From positions 1,120,556 through 1,184,555 of the forward strand of contig NZ_CM001558.1 of assembly GCF_000281895.1 (NCBI RefSeq): DNA of 64,000 nucleotides, read 5' to 3'. Source of the stretch: Pseudomonas fluorescens Q2-87 (GTDB taxonomy: Bacteria; Pseudomonadota; Gammaproteobacteria; Pseudomonadales; Pseudomonadaceae). Made by a program: the position numbers and the translations under genes. Positions 36,615 through 46,088 of the stretch are shown one piece after another (positions within the stretch are counted from its first letter, which is position 1; each line of letters begins with the position of its first letter). A model generated the notes under the pieces. The model saw only the letters and a list, made by a program, of their open reading frames with translations. It searched no databases and was not told the DNA's origin.

Positions 36615-38130
36615 ATGCGAATAACAAAAGTACTTAGCGAAAAAGAGGTGCTATTGTTTTTTACGATAGCTTCTTTTTTGTACGTATACCCTATTATCCA
36701 TGCCGATTACGCCTATGTAGACGATAGTTGGCGAGAATTACTGGCGATCGATGACTGGTGGAGAATTCACGGCAGAGTGCTGGCTGAAATGCTTGCGAAG
36801 CTTATGGCGTTTAACAACGCAACCATTAATATTTTCCCGCTTCCATTATTGATTGCTACTTTTGCACTTGCCTATGCGATGACGAGACTGACGTTAAGGT
36901 ATTTTCCTCGACCCGAGTGGACGGCGTGTCTCGTGATGCTCCCGCTGCTCTGTAATCCTTTTTTTTAGGTAACATCAGTTTCCAATATGATGGGCCGGGT
37001 ATGATGTTGGCGGTTGTGGCTGCTGTTTTTTCTATCACCTGTCGTGTCCGCAATAGTTGCCTGCGAGGGTGCGTGTCGGCTATTTTAATAACAGTGCTGC
37101 TGAGCATCTATCAACTGGTCATCACAATTTTTATTGGGTTGTGCTGTATGGAGTGTTTGTGGAATGTCAGGAACGGCAAGCCGGCGCGGGAAGTGTTGAG
37201 AGAAATTGGGCAGCGCGGTTTACAGCTCTCCTTCGGAGGGTTTCTTTATTATTTTACCGCTTTCAAACTGACGAGCGACAGGCGCGGCTCGCTGGCGGAA
37301 TTCGATTCGCACTGGCTTGAGGAGGTCGTCAGGAAATTTAAGTTCTCTATGGAAAAAGTGTTCGAGTTGATTAACGCCGGAAATGGATTTTTTCTATTTT
37401 AATGGTGGTCGTAGCCGGTGTGGGATATGTTCTGGTCATCAAGAACGTTTTAGCAATGGCCGGCGGTAGGGGCGAAAAAATTTTAGTGCTGGGGGCCTGT
37501 TTATGCGTACCGCCGGTGCTGATTGTTTGTATCCCTGGTCCGATGTTATTCGTGCTGGACCCTGTTTTGGAAGCTCGGGACTATCTGGGATTTTCTGTAG
37601 TGTTGTTTTTGTTGCTGCTGATGAATCATGAGGTTCTGGGGCGTGTTGGGTATAGGTTGCGAATGCTTTTGGTGATACCCGTTTTGGCAATGTACTCATT
37701 TGGCTACGGCTATGGGCAAGTTCTTGTCGCAAAAAAAGAGCTTGAGACGGCCGTGGCAATGTTTGTAGCTTATGACATTGTTGCAACAGAAGAATTTTTC
37801 AACTCCCCTGTGCTTTATTATGTTGAACCCCCTGCTGATGGAAAATGGTTGCCCAAAGCGCAGGGTGCCATAAGTTATATGCCGGCGTTGCGATACCTTT
37901 TGAGCAGCTCCAGTATGGTGCTCCGCCCAAATACTTTACCTCAGTACGGTATTAATAATGTGGTTTCAGAGAGGCGCGCCGCTTTTGATGCGGCGACGGC
38001 TGAGGGCAAGACGTATAGGCGGGTGGTAGACAGGAAGTTCTATTCATTTTATGTCACTGATTCAGGTGATTTTATTGTCATGAAAGATTTAACGGGTTCC
38101 GAAGGGTACATCAGGGGATGGTGGCGATAG
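36615..38130 (+). pseudogene. GtrII-like glucosyltransferase membrane protein, broken by two frameshifts
   Basis: Three consecutive open segments in different frames (36615–36968, then to 37402, then to 38130) join into one ~505-residue polytopic membrane protein resembling GtrII-type O-antigen glucosyltransferases (YAYVDDSWRELLAIDDWWRI, LPLLCNPFF, then LGNISFQYDGPGMMLAVVAA after frame correction). Each break is explained by one missing T in a T-run: near 36959–36966 (eight T where nine keep frame) and near 37396–37399 (four where five keep frame). The region is clearly more AT-rich than its neighbours, a sign of horizontal transfer. Such enzymes add glucose to surface polysaccharide. It may be truly decayed, switchable by slippage, or affected by sequencing errors. 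No flippase (gtrA) or gtrB partner is next to it. Confidence 0.75.
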
Positions 38131-39750
38131 TTACGCAGCCACCACCTCCCGCGGCTCAAAACTATCCGCCCGCGCCATCTGCCACATCCGCGAGTAAAAC
38201 GCCCCGTTGACCTCACCCGTCAGCAACTCCCCCGGCTTCAAAAACACATGCAACTGGGAAAACAATTTGATCTCGGTCGCCGACATGCGCCGCACCAAAT
38301 GCTTGGGCTGCAATTGCGAAGGGTGCTCCAGCCCAGCGGCGGCGAGCATTTCGGCCAGGGCCTTGAGGGTGTTGCGGTGGAAGTTGTAGACCCGCTGGGC
38401 CTTGTCCGGGACGACCAGGGCGCGTTGGCGCAGGGTGTCCTGGGTGGCGACGCCGGTGGGGCATTTGTTGGTGTGGCAGCTTTGAGACTGGATGCAGCCG
38501 ATGGCGAACATGAAGCCGCGGGCGGCGTTGGCCCAGTCAGCGCCGATGGCCAGGACGCTGGCGATGTCGAAGGCGCTGACAATCTTGCCGCTGGCGCCGA
38601 GCTTGATCTTGTCCCGCAGGTTCAGGCCCACCAAGGTGTTGTGCACGAACAGCAAGCCCTCGCGCAGCGGTACGCCGATGTGGTCGGTGAACTCCACAGG
38701 CGCGGCGCCGGTGCCGCCTTCCTTGCCGTCGACCACGATGAAATCGGGCAGGATGCCGGTTTCCAGCATGGCCTTGGCGATGCCCATGAATTCCCAGGGG
38801 TGGCCCAGGCAGAACTTGAAGCCCACCGGTTTGCCGCCGGACAGTTCGCGCAATTGCTGGACGAACTGCATCAGCTCGATCGGTGTGGAGAACGCGCTGT
38901 GGCAGGCCGGTGAAACACAGTCCTCGCCCATGAGAATGCCGCGGGTCTCGGCGATTTCCCGGGTGACCTTGTGCTTGGGCAGGATCCCGCCGTGGCCGGG
39001 TTTGGCGCCCTGGCTCATCTTGATTTCGATCATCCGCACCTGCGGGTTCTGTGCCTGGACGGCGAAGCGTTCGGGGTCGAAGTGCCCGTCGCTGGTACGG
39101 CAGCCGAAGTAGCCGCTGCCCAGCTCCCAAGTCAGGTCGCCGCCGTGTTCGCGGTGGTAAGGGCTGATGCTGCCTTCACCGGTGTCGTGGGCGAAGTTGC
39201 CCAGCTTGGCGCCTTGGTTCAAGGCGCGGATGGCGTTGGCGCTCAGGGAGCCAAAGCTCATGGCGGAGATGTTGAACACTGACGCCGAGTACGGCTGGGT
39301 GCATTGCGGGCCGCCGACCGTGACGCGAAAACCGCTGGGGTCGCTCAGTGGGGCGGGGCGCATGGAGTGGCCGATGAACTCGAACCCAGTCTGGTAGACG
39401 TCGATCAAGGTGCCGAAGGGTTTGTCGGCGCTTTCGTTCTTGGCCCGGGAGTACACCAGCGAGCGTTGGGCCCGGGAAAAGGGCAGGGCCTCGCTGTCGG
39501 ATTCGAGCAGGTACTGGCGGATCTCCGGGCGGATGCCTTCGACCAGGTAGCGGATGTTGCCCAGGATCGGATAGTTGCGCCGTACCGCGTGGCGGCTTTG
39601 CAACAGGTCGAACAGCCCCAGCAGGCTCAGCAGCCCGGTCACCAGGGCGATTGGCCAGAGCCAGTCATGCTGCAGGAACGGCAGGCTGATGAGGGTGAAG
39701 ATCACACAGCCGGCAAAGAAGGCGTAACGACTCAGCAGCGACAGGCTCAT
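38131..39750 (-). CDS. FMN-binding glutamate-synthase-family protein
   Basis: A 539-residue protein with two N-terminal hydrophobic segments (YAFFAGCVIFTLISLPFLQH, LWPIALVTGLLSLLGLFDLL) followed by the FMN-binding synthase domain of GltB: FNISAMSFGSLSANAIRALN, GAKPGHGGILPKHKVTREIA, FIVVDGKEGGTGAAPVEFTD and CHTNKCPTGVATQD. The Cys-rich CIQSQSCHTNKCPTG segment could hold the 3Fe-4S-like site of the family. It lacks the glutaminase domain, so it is not a complete glutamate synthase; the real substrate is unknown. It ends exactly against the GtrII pseudogene, and a REPIN lies upstream. Confidence 0.88.
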   Translation of the reverse strand: MSLSLLSRYAFFAGCVIFTLISLPFLQHDWLWPIALVTGLLSLLGLFDLLQSRHAVRRNYPILGNIRYLVEGIRPEIRQYLLESDSEALPFSRAQRSLVYSRAKNESADKPFGTLIDVYQTGFEFIGHSMRPAPLSDPSGFRVTVGGPQCTQPYSASVFNISAMSFGSLSANAIRALNQGAKLGNFAHDTGEGSISPYHREHGGDLTWELGSGYFGCRTSDGHFDPERFAVQAQNPQVRMIEIKMSQGAKPGHGGILPKHKVTREIAETRGILMGEDCVSPACHSAFSTPIELMQFVQQLRELSGGKPVGFKFCLGHPWEFMGIAKAMLETGILPDFIVVDGKEGGTGAAPVEFTDHIGVPLREGLLFVHNTLVGLNLRDKIKLGASGKIVSAFDIASVLAIGADWANAARGFMFAIGCIQSQSCHTNKCPTGVATQDTLRQRALVVPDKAQRVYNFHRNTLKALAEMLAAAGLEHPSQLQPKHLVRRMSATEIKLFSQLHVFLKPGELLTGEVNGAFYSRMWQMARADSFEPREVVAA

Positions 39751-39836
39751 GCGGTTTCCTTGGGATTGGGCGCTTGGTGGGGGGTATGGTACTCAGGAAC
39801 ACGAGCCTTGTGGTGGACATGATGAAACCCAATCCC

Positions 39837-39970
39837 GTGGCGAGGGAGCTTGCTCCCGCTGGGGCGCGCAGCGGCCCCGAAACCCGGCGACGCGGTGGAT
39901 CAGATTGAACGCGTGGCGTTTGAGAGAGGGGGCTGCTGCGCAGCCCAGCGGGAGCAAGCTCCCTCGCCAC
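39837..39970. repeat. Type A REPIN
   Basis: Complete element in the 259-base gap between the glutamate-synthase-like gene and the signalling operon; it ends 40 bases from the end of the hybrid-kinase gene. Confidence 0.9.
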
Positions 39971-40009
39971 GGGTGTGTCTGGCTCTGAACGATCGATGTT
40001 CCAGGCTCT

Positions 40010-41416
40010 TCAGCCCGCCTGTTTCATCTGCCGCATCGGCAGTTCCACGCGAAAGGTGGTACCGACACCGACTTCGCTGCGCACGGTGATGTCGCCGTGG
40101 TGTTTTTTCACGATCCCGTAGGACAGCGACAGCCCAAGCCCCGTGCCCTGGCCGACGGGCTTGGTGGTGAAGAATGGGTCGAAGATTTTCTGCAGGGTTT
40201 CCGGCGGGATGCCCGAGCCGTTGTCGGTGACTTCGATCCACACGCTTTCGTCCATCACGCCGTTACGCAAGGTGATGGTGCCGCGCTCCGGGCCGATGGC
40301 CTGGGCGGCGTTGACGATCAGGTTCATGATCACCTGGTTGATCTGCGACGGCAGGCATTCGACTTCCGGCAATGGACTGTATTGCTTGATCACGTCGGCC
40401 TTGTATTTGATTTCATTGGCGACGATGTTCAGCGTCGAATCGATGCCTTGTTGCAGATTGGCCAGCTGCCACTCCTGATTGGAATCGACGCGGGAGAAGT
40501 CCTTCAGGTCCTTGACGATTTGCCCGACCCGGGCGATGCCGTCCTTGGTTTCCTTGATCAGCACCGGAATGTCTTCGACCAGGAAATCCAGTTCCACCTG
40601 GTCGCGCAGCTTTTTGAGCTGCATCACCTGTTCCTGCGAAGCAATGTCTTGCTCGGCACTGCCATAAGCCGTGAGCATTTCCTGGAGCTTGCCGAAGTAG
40701 CCATCCAACGCCCCCAGATTCGAAGAAATGAAGCCGATCGGGTTGTTGATTTCGTGAGCCACGCCGGCCGCCAACTGGCCCAGCGAGGCGAGTTTTTCCG
40801 ACTGCACCAGCTGGCTTTCGAGCATCTTGCGTTCGTCGATTTCCATTTGCAGCAGCTCGCTGGCCTGCTTGAACGCCTGGGTGCGCTGCTCCACCAGGTC
40901 CTCGAGCTTGTTCATCTTCAGGCGGGCCCGGGAGGTCATTTCCCATTTGGTGGTCAGGGTGTTGGCCATCTGCTGGACTTCGATGTTGTCGAAGGGTTTC
41001 TTCAGGATCAGCAACCGATCATGGCCGTTCAGGCGATCGAGCAGTTCGTCCCAGGAATAATCCGAATACGCGGTACAGACCACGACCTGAAGCTGCGGGT
41101 CGTGCTTCCAGAGCTCTTCGATGGTCTTGGCCCCATCCCAGCCTTCGGGCATGCGCATGTCGACGAAGGCCAGGGCATAAGGGCGTCCTTTCGCCGCGGC
41201 TTCCAGCAGTTTCCTCAGGCCTTCCTGGCCGCCGTAGGCCGAATCGAGCTCGAACACCGTGGCGGCAGGCTTCGGCGCATCGCCGAACAATGCGCTTTCC
41301 ATGTCCTGCAAATCGGCGTTGGTTTCATCCTCTGGCGTGAGGATCTTGCGAAAATCGTCATGAATGGCGGGTGTATCGTCGATCAGCAAAATACGGCGGT
41401 TACTCAGGCTATTCAT
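40010..41416 (-). CDS. Hybrid receiver–histidine kinase (last gene of signalling operon)
   Basis: A 468-residue soluble protein with a receiver domain first (~1–155) and a kinase after a coiled coil. The receiver has [18 protein letters not shown], phospho-acceptor Asp in [13 protein letters not shown], the Thr in [12 protein letters not shown] and the Lys in [11 protein letters not shown]. The same long receiver, including a ~25-residue insert ([20 protein letters not shown]), occurs in the two GGDEF-EAL genes of this operon. The kinase has a canonical H-box ([20 protein letters not shown]), N-box [10 protein letters not shown], and G-boxes DNGSGIPPE and [13 protein letters not shown]. There is no membrane segment. 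Its start overlaps the preceding kinase gene by four bases. It could relay phosphate between the membrane kinase and the output regulators. Confidence 0.92.
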   Translation of the reverse strand: MNSLSNRRILLIDDTPAIHDDFRKILTPEDETNADLQDMESALFGDAPKPAATVFELDSAYGGQEGLRKLLEAAAKGRPYALAFVDMRMPEGWDGAKTIEELWKHDPQLQVVVCTAYSDYSWDELLDRLNGHDRLLILKKPFDNIEVQQMANTLTTKWEMTSRARLKMNKLEDLVEQRTQAFKQASELLQMEIDERKMLESQLVQSEKLASLGQLAAGVAHEINNPIGFISSNLGALDGYFGKLQEMLTAYGSAEQDIASQEQVMQLKKLRDQVELDFLVEDIPVLIKETKDGIARVGQIVKDLKDFSRVDSNQEWQLANLQQGIDSTLNIVANEIKYKADVIKQYSPLPEVECLPSQINQVIMNLIVNAAQAIGPERGTITLRNGVMDESVWIEVTDNGSGIPPETLQKIFDPFFTTKPVGQGTGLGLSLSYGIVKKHHGDITVRSEVGVGTTFRVELPMRQMKQAG

Positions 41417-43215
41417 GGCTCACCTTCTGCGAGTTTCAGGGGCAGTTGCAACTCGAACGTCGCTCCTGTGCCTGGCCCCTCACTGTGAGCGGTGAGGTGG
41501 CCGTTCATTTCAATCGCTGCCAATGCGCAGCTGTGCAGGCCGAAGCCGTGACCTTCCTTACGTGTGGTGAAACCATGGGCGAAGATGCGCGTCATGTTTT
41601 CCTCGGGAATGCCTTCGCCTTCGTCCCTGACGCTGATCTGTAAGGTCTCGCCGTCGACGACCGAGGCCCTCAACGTAATATTCCGCGCATGGTTGGAAAC
41701 CCCCGCCATGGCGTATTTGGCGTTGCTGATCAGGTTGATCAGGATCAGCAGCAATCGGTGCTTGTCGCCCATGATCCTTGGCACCTCGCCGTATTCCTTG
41801 ATCACCGTAACATGATGGCGGGTCAGGGCGCCGGAGTTCATGCGCAGGGCGTCTTCGAGCAGTTCGCTCACCACCAGCGGTTCCAGCAGGCTGTTGGCGC
41901 CGGCATAGGATTGCTGCGTGGAGACGATGTCCTTGATGTGGTCCACGCTCTTGCTCAACTGGGCCAGTTCCTCGGTCAGGCCTTGCTGCTCCAGCGCGAT
42001 AGCCTCGACCAGTTGGTTGAGATAACCCGGCAGCAGCTTGCCTTTCGTGTCCTCGGTGAGGAAGTGCCCCAGGTCATCGGCGTGTTCATTGATCAGTTGC
42101 ATCGCCTTGGCCAGGCCAAGGGCTTTGCTGCTGCGCAGTTTGCGGCTGACCAGGTCGGCGGAGATGTTCACGCTGTTGAGCACATTGCCGACGTTATGCA
42201 GCACGTTGGTGGCGATTTCCGCCATGCCGGCCTGGCGGGCGGTGTCCATCAGTTCGCTCTGGGTGTCCTTGAGCTGGCGGGTGCGCTCCTCGACCCGTTG
42301 CTCCAGTTCGTCGTTGGCCGTTTGCAGGGCGTTGTTGACCCGCTTGATTTCGGCAAAGCTGCGCACCAGTCGGATCGCCAGCCAGATCAGGATCAGCACC
42401 AGGAACGTGGCGAACACCAGCAGGTAGACGTGGTTACGCTGATGCTTGGCGGCGGCTGTTTCCTGATCCTTCTCCAACAGGCTGGTGATGGTGTCCAGGC
42501 GGCTCGCCACGGACACGGCCTGGATGTTCTGCAACAGCTCGTTGACCCGCGGTTGCTCGCGCAGGATCAGCGCAATGTGCCGGCGCAGGATGTCGACAGA
42601 GCCCTGGAGTTTCGCGGGCAAGCGCTCCTTGTTGATTTCCAGCTTGTTCAGGCCAAGCAGGACTTCGGCGGCAATTTCGGGGGTGGTGACCTGGGCGAAC
42701 TCCATGCTGCTGAGCAGCAGGTCGTAGGTTTCGATGGCGACGTTCTGCAGTTGCAACCTGTCCGTATCCGACAGCCGTGTGAACTCGCCCTGGATGTCGT
42801 CTTCGGCGGTGGGCAGGAAGGCCAATGAGTTGCGCAGCACCGCGTTGTGGGATTTGAACTGCTCCACCAGCCGGGTTTTTTCCTTGATTGCCTGCAAGTA
42901 GTCATTGCGCAGGCTTTCCCAGAGTGTGGCGGCATGGCGGCCCGGGACCGACTCGATGGCGTCGAGGCGTTGCCACAGGCCATTCATCTCATGCAGGGGC
43001 GAGACCAGGGGGTCGTAGTTGTGGCTCAAGGCTACACGGGCCTTGAGCACTTCATTGTCCCAGATCGCATCCTGCTGCTTGAGCAGGCGGACCAGGTCCC
43101 GGGCTTCGATATAGGAAGCGGCTTGCTGGGCGCCCGTCTCGACGTACATGAACAGTAGGATCGAAGCCAGTAACAGACCGATGAACGCCAGGCCGAAGCG
43201 TCTCAGAGTGGTCAT
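41413..43215 (-). CDS. Membrane sensor histidine kinase with atypical H-box
   Basis: A 600-residue kinase from the ATG at 43215 (GGAGGG upstream; the frame is open to 43233). Membrane helices at ~8–25 (FGLAFIGLLLASILLFMYVE) and ~263–285 (YLLVFATFLVLILIWLAIRL) enclose a ~235-residue all-helical periplasmic region. A coiled coil leads to a non-standard H-box, MAEIATNVLHNVGNVLNSVN near residue 338, instead of the usual HELRTPL. The ATPase domain is intact (LILINLISNAKYAM, DEGEGIPEENMTRIF, GHGFGLHSCALAAIE). It overlaps the cytochrome peroxidase gene upstream by four bases and the hybrid kinase downstream by four, so all three are translationally coupled. The periplasmic partner may be the cytochrome. 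Confidence 0.9.
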   Translation of the reverse strand: MTTLRRFGLAFIGLLLASILLFMYVETGAQQAASYIEARDLVRLLKQQDAIWDNEVLKARVALSHNYDPLVSPLHEMNGLWQRLDAIESVPGRHAATLWESLRNDYLQAIKEKTRLVEQFKSHNAVLRNSLAFLPTAEDDIQGEFTRLSDTDRLQLQNVAIETYDLLLSSMEFAQVTTPEIAAEVLLGLNKLEINKERLPAKLQGSVDILRRHIALILREQPRVNELLQNIQAVSVASRLDTITSLLEKDQETAAAKHQRNHVYLLVFATFLVLILIWLAIRLVRSFAEIKRVNNALQTANDELEQRVEERTRQLKDTQSELMDTARQAGMAEIATNVLHNVGNVLNSVNISADLVSRKLRSSKALGLAKAMQLINEHADDLGHFLTEDTKGKLLPGYLNQLVEAIALEQQGLTEELAQLSKSVDHIKDIVSTQQSYAGANSLLEPLVVSELLEDALRMNSGALTRHHVTVIKEYGEVPRIMGDKHRLLLILINLISNAKYAMAGVSNHARNITLRASVVDGETLQISVRDEGEGIPEENMTRIFAHGFTTRKEGHGFGLHSCALAAIEMNGHLTAHSEGPGTGATFELQLPLKLAEGEP

Positions 43216-44171
43216 AGAGGCTTGCCCTCCCATTCGCCGGTCAGGGTCTTGAGGAATTCAACGATCAGCTCCGTATCCTTGCCGGCCGGTTCGCGTCCCA
43301 ACTGGTACTTGAACATCACTTCCACCGCGCGTTCCAGGGTCGGTGCCGACCCGCTATGGAAATACGGCGCGGTGATGGCCACGTTACGCAGGCTGGGCAC
43401 CTTGAAGACCTGGCGATCCGCTTCGTCACCCGTGACGTTGAAGCGTCCTTCATCGGCCCGGGTGGGGTTGCCCCGGTCTTGGATGTAGTCACCCATGACG
43501 CCGAATTTCTGGAACATGTTGCCGCCGATGTTCACGCCCTGGTGGCACGCGATGCAGCCGTATTCCTTGAAGCGCTGGTAGCCGAACTTTTCCCGTGGGG
43601 TCAGGATGTCGGTATTGCCTTGCAGGTACTGGTCGAAGCGTGAATGAGGCGTCTGCAGGGTGCGTTCGTAATCGGCCAGGGCGCTGCGGATGCTGGCCTC
43701 GCTCACTCCCTCGGGGTAAGCCTCGGAAAAGTCCTTGGCATAGCCCGAGTTGTCGGCGATGCGCTTGACCACCGTTTCCCAGGTATTGCCCATCTCCGTG
43801 GGGCTGATCACTACGGTGTGCACCTGCTCTTCCAGGGTGTCGACGCGACCGTCCCAGAACTGGTGGAAGTTCAGGCTGGCGTTGAATACGGTCGGCGTGT
43901 TGACCTCCACGGGTTTGCCGTCGAAGCCCAGGGAAAGCGCCTTGTCGTCGGCACCGCCCTTGTCCAGGCGATGGCAGCTGGCGCAGGACAAGGTGTTATT
44001 GATCGATAGCCTTGGATCATTGAACAACCGCTGGCCCAGTTGGACGCGCTTGGGGTCGAGGGCAGGAACGGGTGGCAGTGGCTTGAGCGGTTCGTCCAGC
44101 GGCTCGGCGTGAACGCTCACGCTTGATCCCACGAGCAGGGCGAGAGCCAGAATCAGTCCATGTGACGCCAT
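43212..44171 (-). CDS. Periplasmic di-heme cytochrome c peroxidase family protein
   Basis: A 319-residue exported protein (signal peptide to SVHA) of the CcpA/MauG superfamily, with two c-type heme sites: LSCASCHRLDKGG and YGCIACHQGVNIGG. Other family features are GFDGKPVEVNTPTVFNASLN, FHQFWDGRVDTLEEQV, and the C-terminal VFKVPSLRNVAITAPYFHSG. Classical members reduce hydrogen peroxide with electrons from small cytochromes. In this setting, between two cyclic-di-GMP regulators and a membrane kinase and overlapping the kinase start (ATGA), it may act as a peroxide or redox sensor element; that is inference. Catalytic competence was not tested beyond the heme motifs. Confidence 0.92.
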   Translation of the reverse strand: MASHGLILALALLVGSSVSVHAEPLDEPLKPLPPVPALDPKRVQLGQRLFNDPRLSINNTLSCASCHRLDKGGADDKALSLGFDGKPVEVNTPTVFNASLNFHQFWDGRVDTLEEQVHTVVISPTEMGNTWETVVKRIADNSGYAKDFSEAYPEGVSEASIRSALADYERTLQTPHSRFDQYLQGNTDILTPREKFGYQRFKEYGCIACHQGVNIGGNMFQKFGVMGDYIQDRGNPTRADEGRFNVTGDEADRQVFKVPSLRNVAITAPYFHSGSAPTLERAVEVMFKYQLGREPAGKDTELIVEFLKTLTGEWEGKPL

Positions 44172-44213
44172 GGGATGCTTTCCTTGAAACTTTGGTTGAG
44201 GAAACTCGGGTGT

Positions 44214-46088
44214 TCACGAAAACGGGTTCTGGCGTAGCTCCCACTCAGTCATCCATTGGGCGAAGGCCTGGGGCTCCACCGCTTTGCTGAAGTAGTACCC
44301 TTGGGCCTCCTCGCACTGGTGGACCTTGAGAAACTCCAGCTGCTCACGGGTCTCCACGCCTTCGGCGATGATGTGCAGGTTCAAGCTCTTGCCCAGGCTG
44401 ATGATCGTACTCACCAGTTTGGCGTCGTTGCTGTCGATGCTCAGGTCGCCTACGAACGACTGGTCGATCTTCAATACGTCCACCGGAAATTTCTGCAAAT
44501 AGCTGAGGCTTGAATAGCCTGTGCCGAAGTCGTCGATGGCCAGTCGTACTCCCAACTGCTTGATGGCCTTGAGGATGCCGACGGTGGTATCGACGTTTTG
44601 CATCAGCACGCTTTCGGTAATCTCCAGTTCTAACTGTGTCGGGTCCAGGCCGGTTTCCTTGAGGGTGCGGGCGATGCCTTCGACGAAGCCGCGCTGGCGA
44701 AAGTCGATGGCCGAAACGTTGACCGACAGGTACAACGGGCGCATCCCCTCGGCCTGCCAGCGGCAGGCTTGTTGGCAGGCTTCCTGGAGCACCCATTGGC
44801 TCAGCGGCACGATCAGCCCGCTGTCCTCGGCCACCGGAATGAAATCCGAGGGATAGACCATGCCTGTATCCGGTCGATTCCAGCGCACCAGCGCTTCGAC
44901 GCCGACCACTTTGCCGCTCGTCAGGTCGAGCTTGGGCTGGTAGTGCAGCAAGAACTCCTTGCGTTGCAGTGCCAGGCGCAAGCCCGATTCGATGGTCTGT
45001 TGCTGCCGGGCCCGGCGGTTCATGTCTTCGGTGAAGAATCGGTAGTCGTTGGGACCGTTCTCCTTGACGTTACGCATCGCCGTTTCGGCTTTCTTGATCA
45101 GCGCCACCGCGTCGAAACCGTCGGTCGGGTAGACGCTGATGCCCAGGCTCGCGGTGACGGTCAGGTCATGGCCGTCGATGGGTTGGGGCGCGCTGATGGC
45201 CGCCAGCAACTTGTCGGCCACGCCCTTGGTCTGTTGCGGGTCGACGACGTCTCCCAGCACCACCACGAACTCATCGGAGCCATAGCGGAACACCGAATCG
45301 GATTCGCGCACCACGGTCGCCAGCACCCTGGCGACCCGCTTGAGCATTTCGTCGCCCACCGGATGCCCCAAAGCGTTATTGATGCGCTTGAAACGGTCCA
45401 GGCCGATGAACATCACCGCCAGTTGCCGGTCGTGCCGGCGGCACTGGGCCATGCTCTGGGTCAGGCGATCGCCCAGCAACATGCTGTTGGGCAGCTCTGT
45501 GAGCACGTCGTATTGCAGCAGGTGCGAGACCTTGAGCAGTTCCTGGACGCGCTCTTCTATGGTGCGCTCCAGGCTGCGCATTTTTCTCGCCGCATCCTGG
45601 GCCAACTGCCATTTCCAGGTCATGGCACTGGCCATCTGGCGAATTTCCAGGGTGTCGAAGGGCTTCTTGAGAATCAGCAACTGATCGTCGAACTCGATCC
45701 GTTCGGACATGGTTTCCCAGGAGTAGTCCGAGAACGCCGTGCACAACGCGATCTGCAGGCGCGGGTCGGCCTCCCACAGCCGCTCGATGGTTTGCAGGCC
45801 GTCCCAGCCCGGTGGCATGCGCATGTCGGCGAACACCAGCGCATAAGGCTGGCCTTCGGATTGGGCGCGCTTGACCAGTTCCAGCGCCTCTTCACCCTGA
45901 TAGGCCGAGTCGATCTGGAATTGCAGGCGACTGACCTGGGCCGTGCCGAACAGCAGGCTCTCGGTGTCGTCCAGCGAATCGTCGACACCGGCGCTGGGGC
46001 TGAGGATCTTGCGAAAGTCCTGGTGGATTGCCGGTGTGTCATCCACCACCAGGATTCGCCGGTTGGCAGGTACCGACATCGGGTTCAT
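44214..46088 (-). CDS. Receiver–GGDEF–EAL regulator with intact EAL, GGDEF variant GSDEF
   Basis: A 624-residue cytosolic protein. The long receiver (~1–155: ILVVDDTPAIHQDFRKILSP, FADMRMPPGWDG, CTAFSDYSWE, ILKKPFDTLE) is followed by a coiled coil, a GGDEF-type domain (~200–355) and EAL (~370–615). The GGDEF signature is GSDEF (near residue 268) with an I-site-like RESD five residues upstream. The EAL domain is canonical: GVEALVRWNRP, ELEITES, AIDDFGTGYSSLSYL, LKIDQSFV and IIAEGVETREQLEFL. The likely net activity is hydrolysis of cyclic-di-GMP, gated by phosphorylation of the receiver. It overlaps the upstream gene by four bases and is followed 42 bases later by the cytochrome gene. Confidence 0.92.
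   Translation of the reverse strand: MNPMSVPANRRILVVDDTPAIHQDFRKILSPSAGVDDSLDDTESLLFGTAQVSRLQFQIDSAYQGEEALELVKRAQSEGQPYALVFADMRMPPGWDGLQTIERLWEADPRLQIALCTAFSDYSWETMSERIEFDDQLLILKKPFDTLEIRQMASAMTWKWQLAQDAARKMRSLERTIEERVQELLKVSHLLQYDVLTELPNSMLLGDRLTQSMAQCRRHDRQLAVMFIGLDRFKRINNALGHPVGDEMLKRVARVLATVVRESDSVFRYGSDEFVVVLGDVVDPQQTKGVADKLLAAISAPQPIDGHDLTVTASLGISVYPTDGFDAVALIKKAETAMRNVKENGPNDYRFFTEDMNRRARQQQTIESGLRLALQRKEFLLHYQPKLDLTSGKVVGVEALVRWNRPDTGMVYPSDFIPVAEDSGLIVPLSQWVLQEACQQACRWQAEGMRPLYLSVNVSAIDFRQRGFVEGIARTLKETGLDPTQLELEITESVLMQNVDTTVGILKAIKQLGVRLAIDDFGTGYSSLSYLQKFPVDVLKIDQSFVGDLSIDSNDAKLVSTIISLGKSLNLHIIAEGVETREQLEFLKVHQCEEAQGYYFSKAVEPQAFAQWMTEWELRQNPFS

Noticed and set aside
36572..36637. 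21-codon frame MKDLSVLMAIARVTYANNKST just before the GtrII-like gene
   Set aside because: Might be a remnant of a partner glycosyltransferase, but it is too short and overlaps the next start, so it is not supported as a gene.
37001..38130. The last two segments of the GtrII-like region as separate genes
   Set aside because: They join in frame with the first segment after restoring one T at each T-run, and the joined protein gives continuous family motifs.
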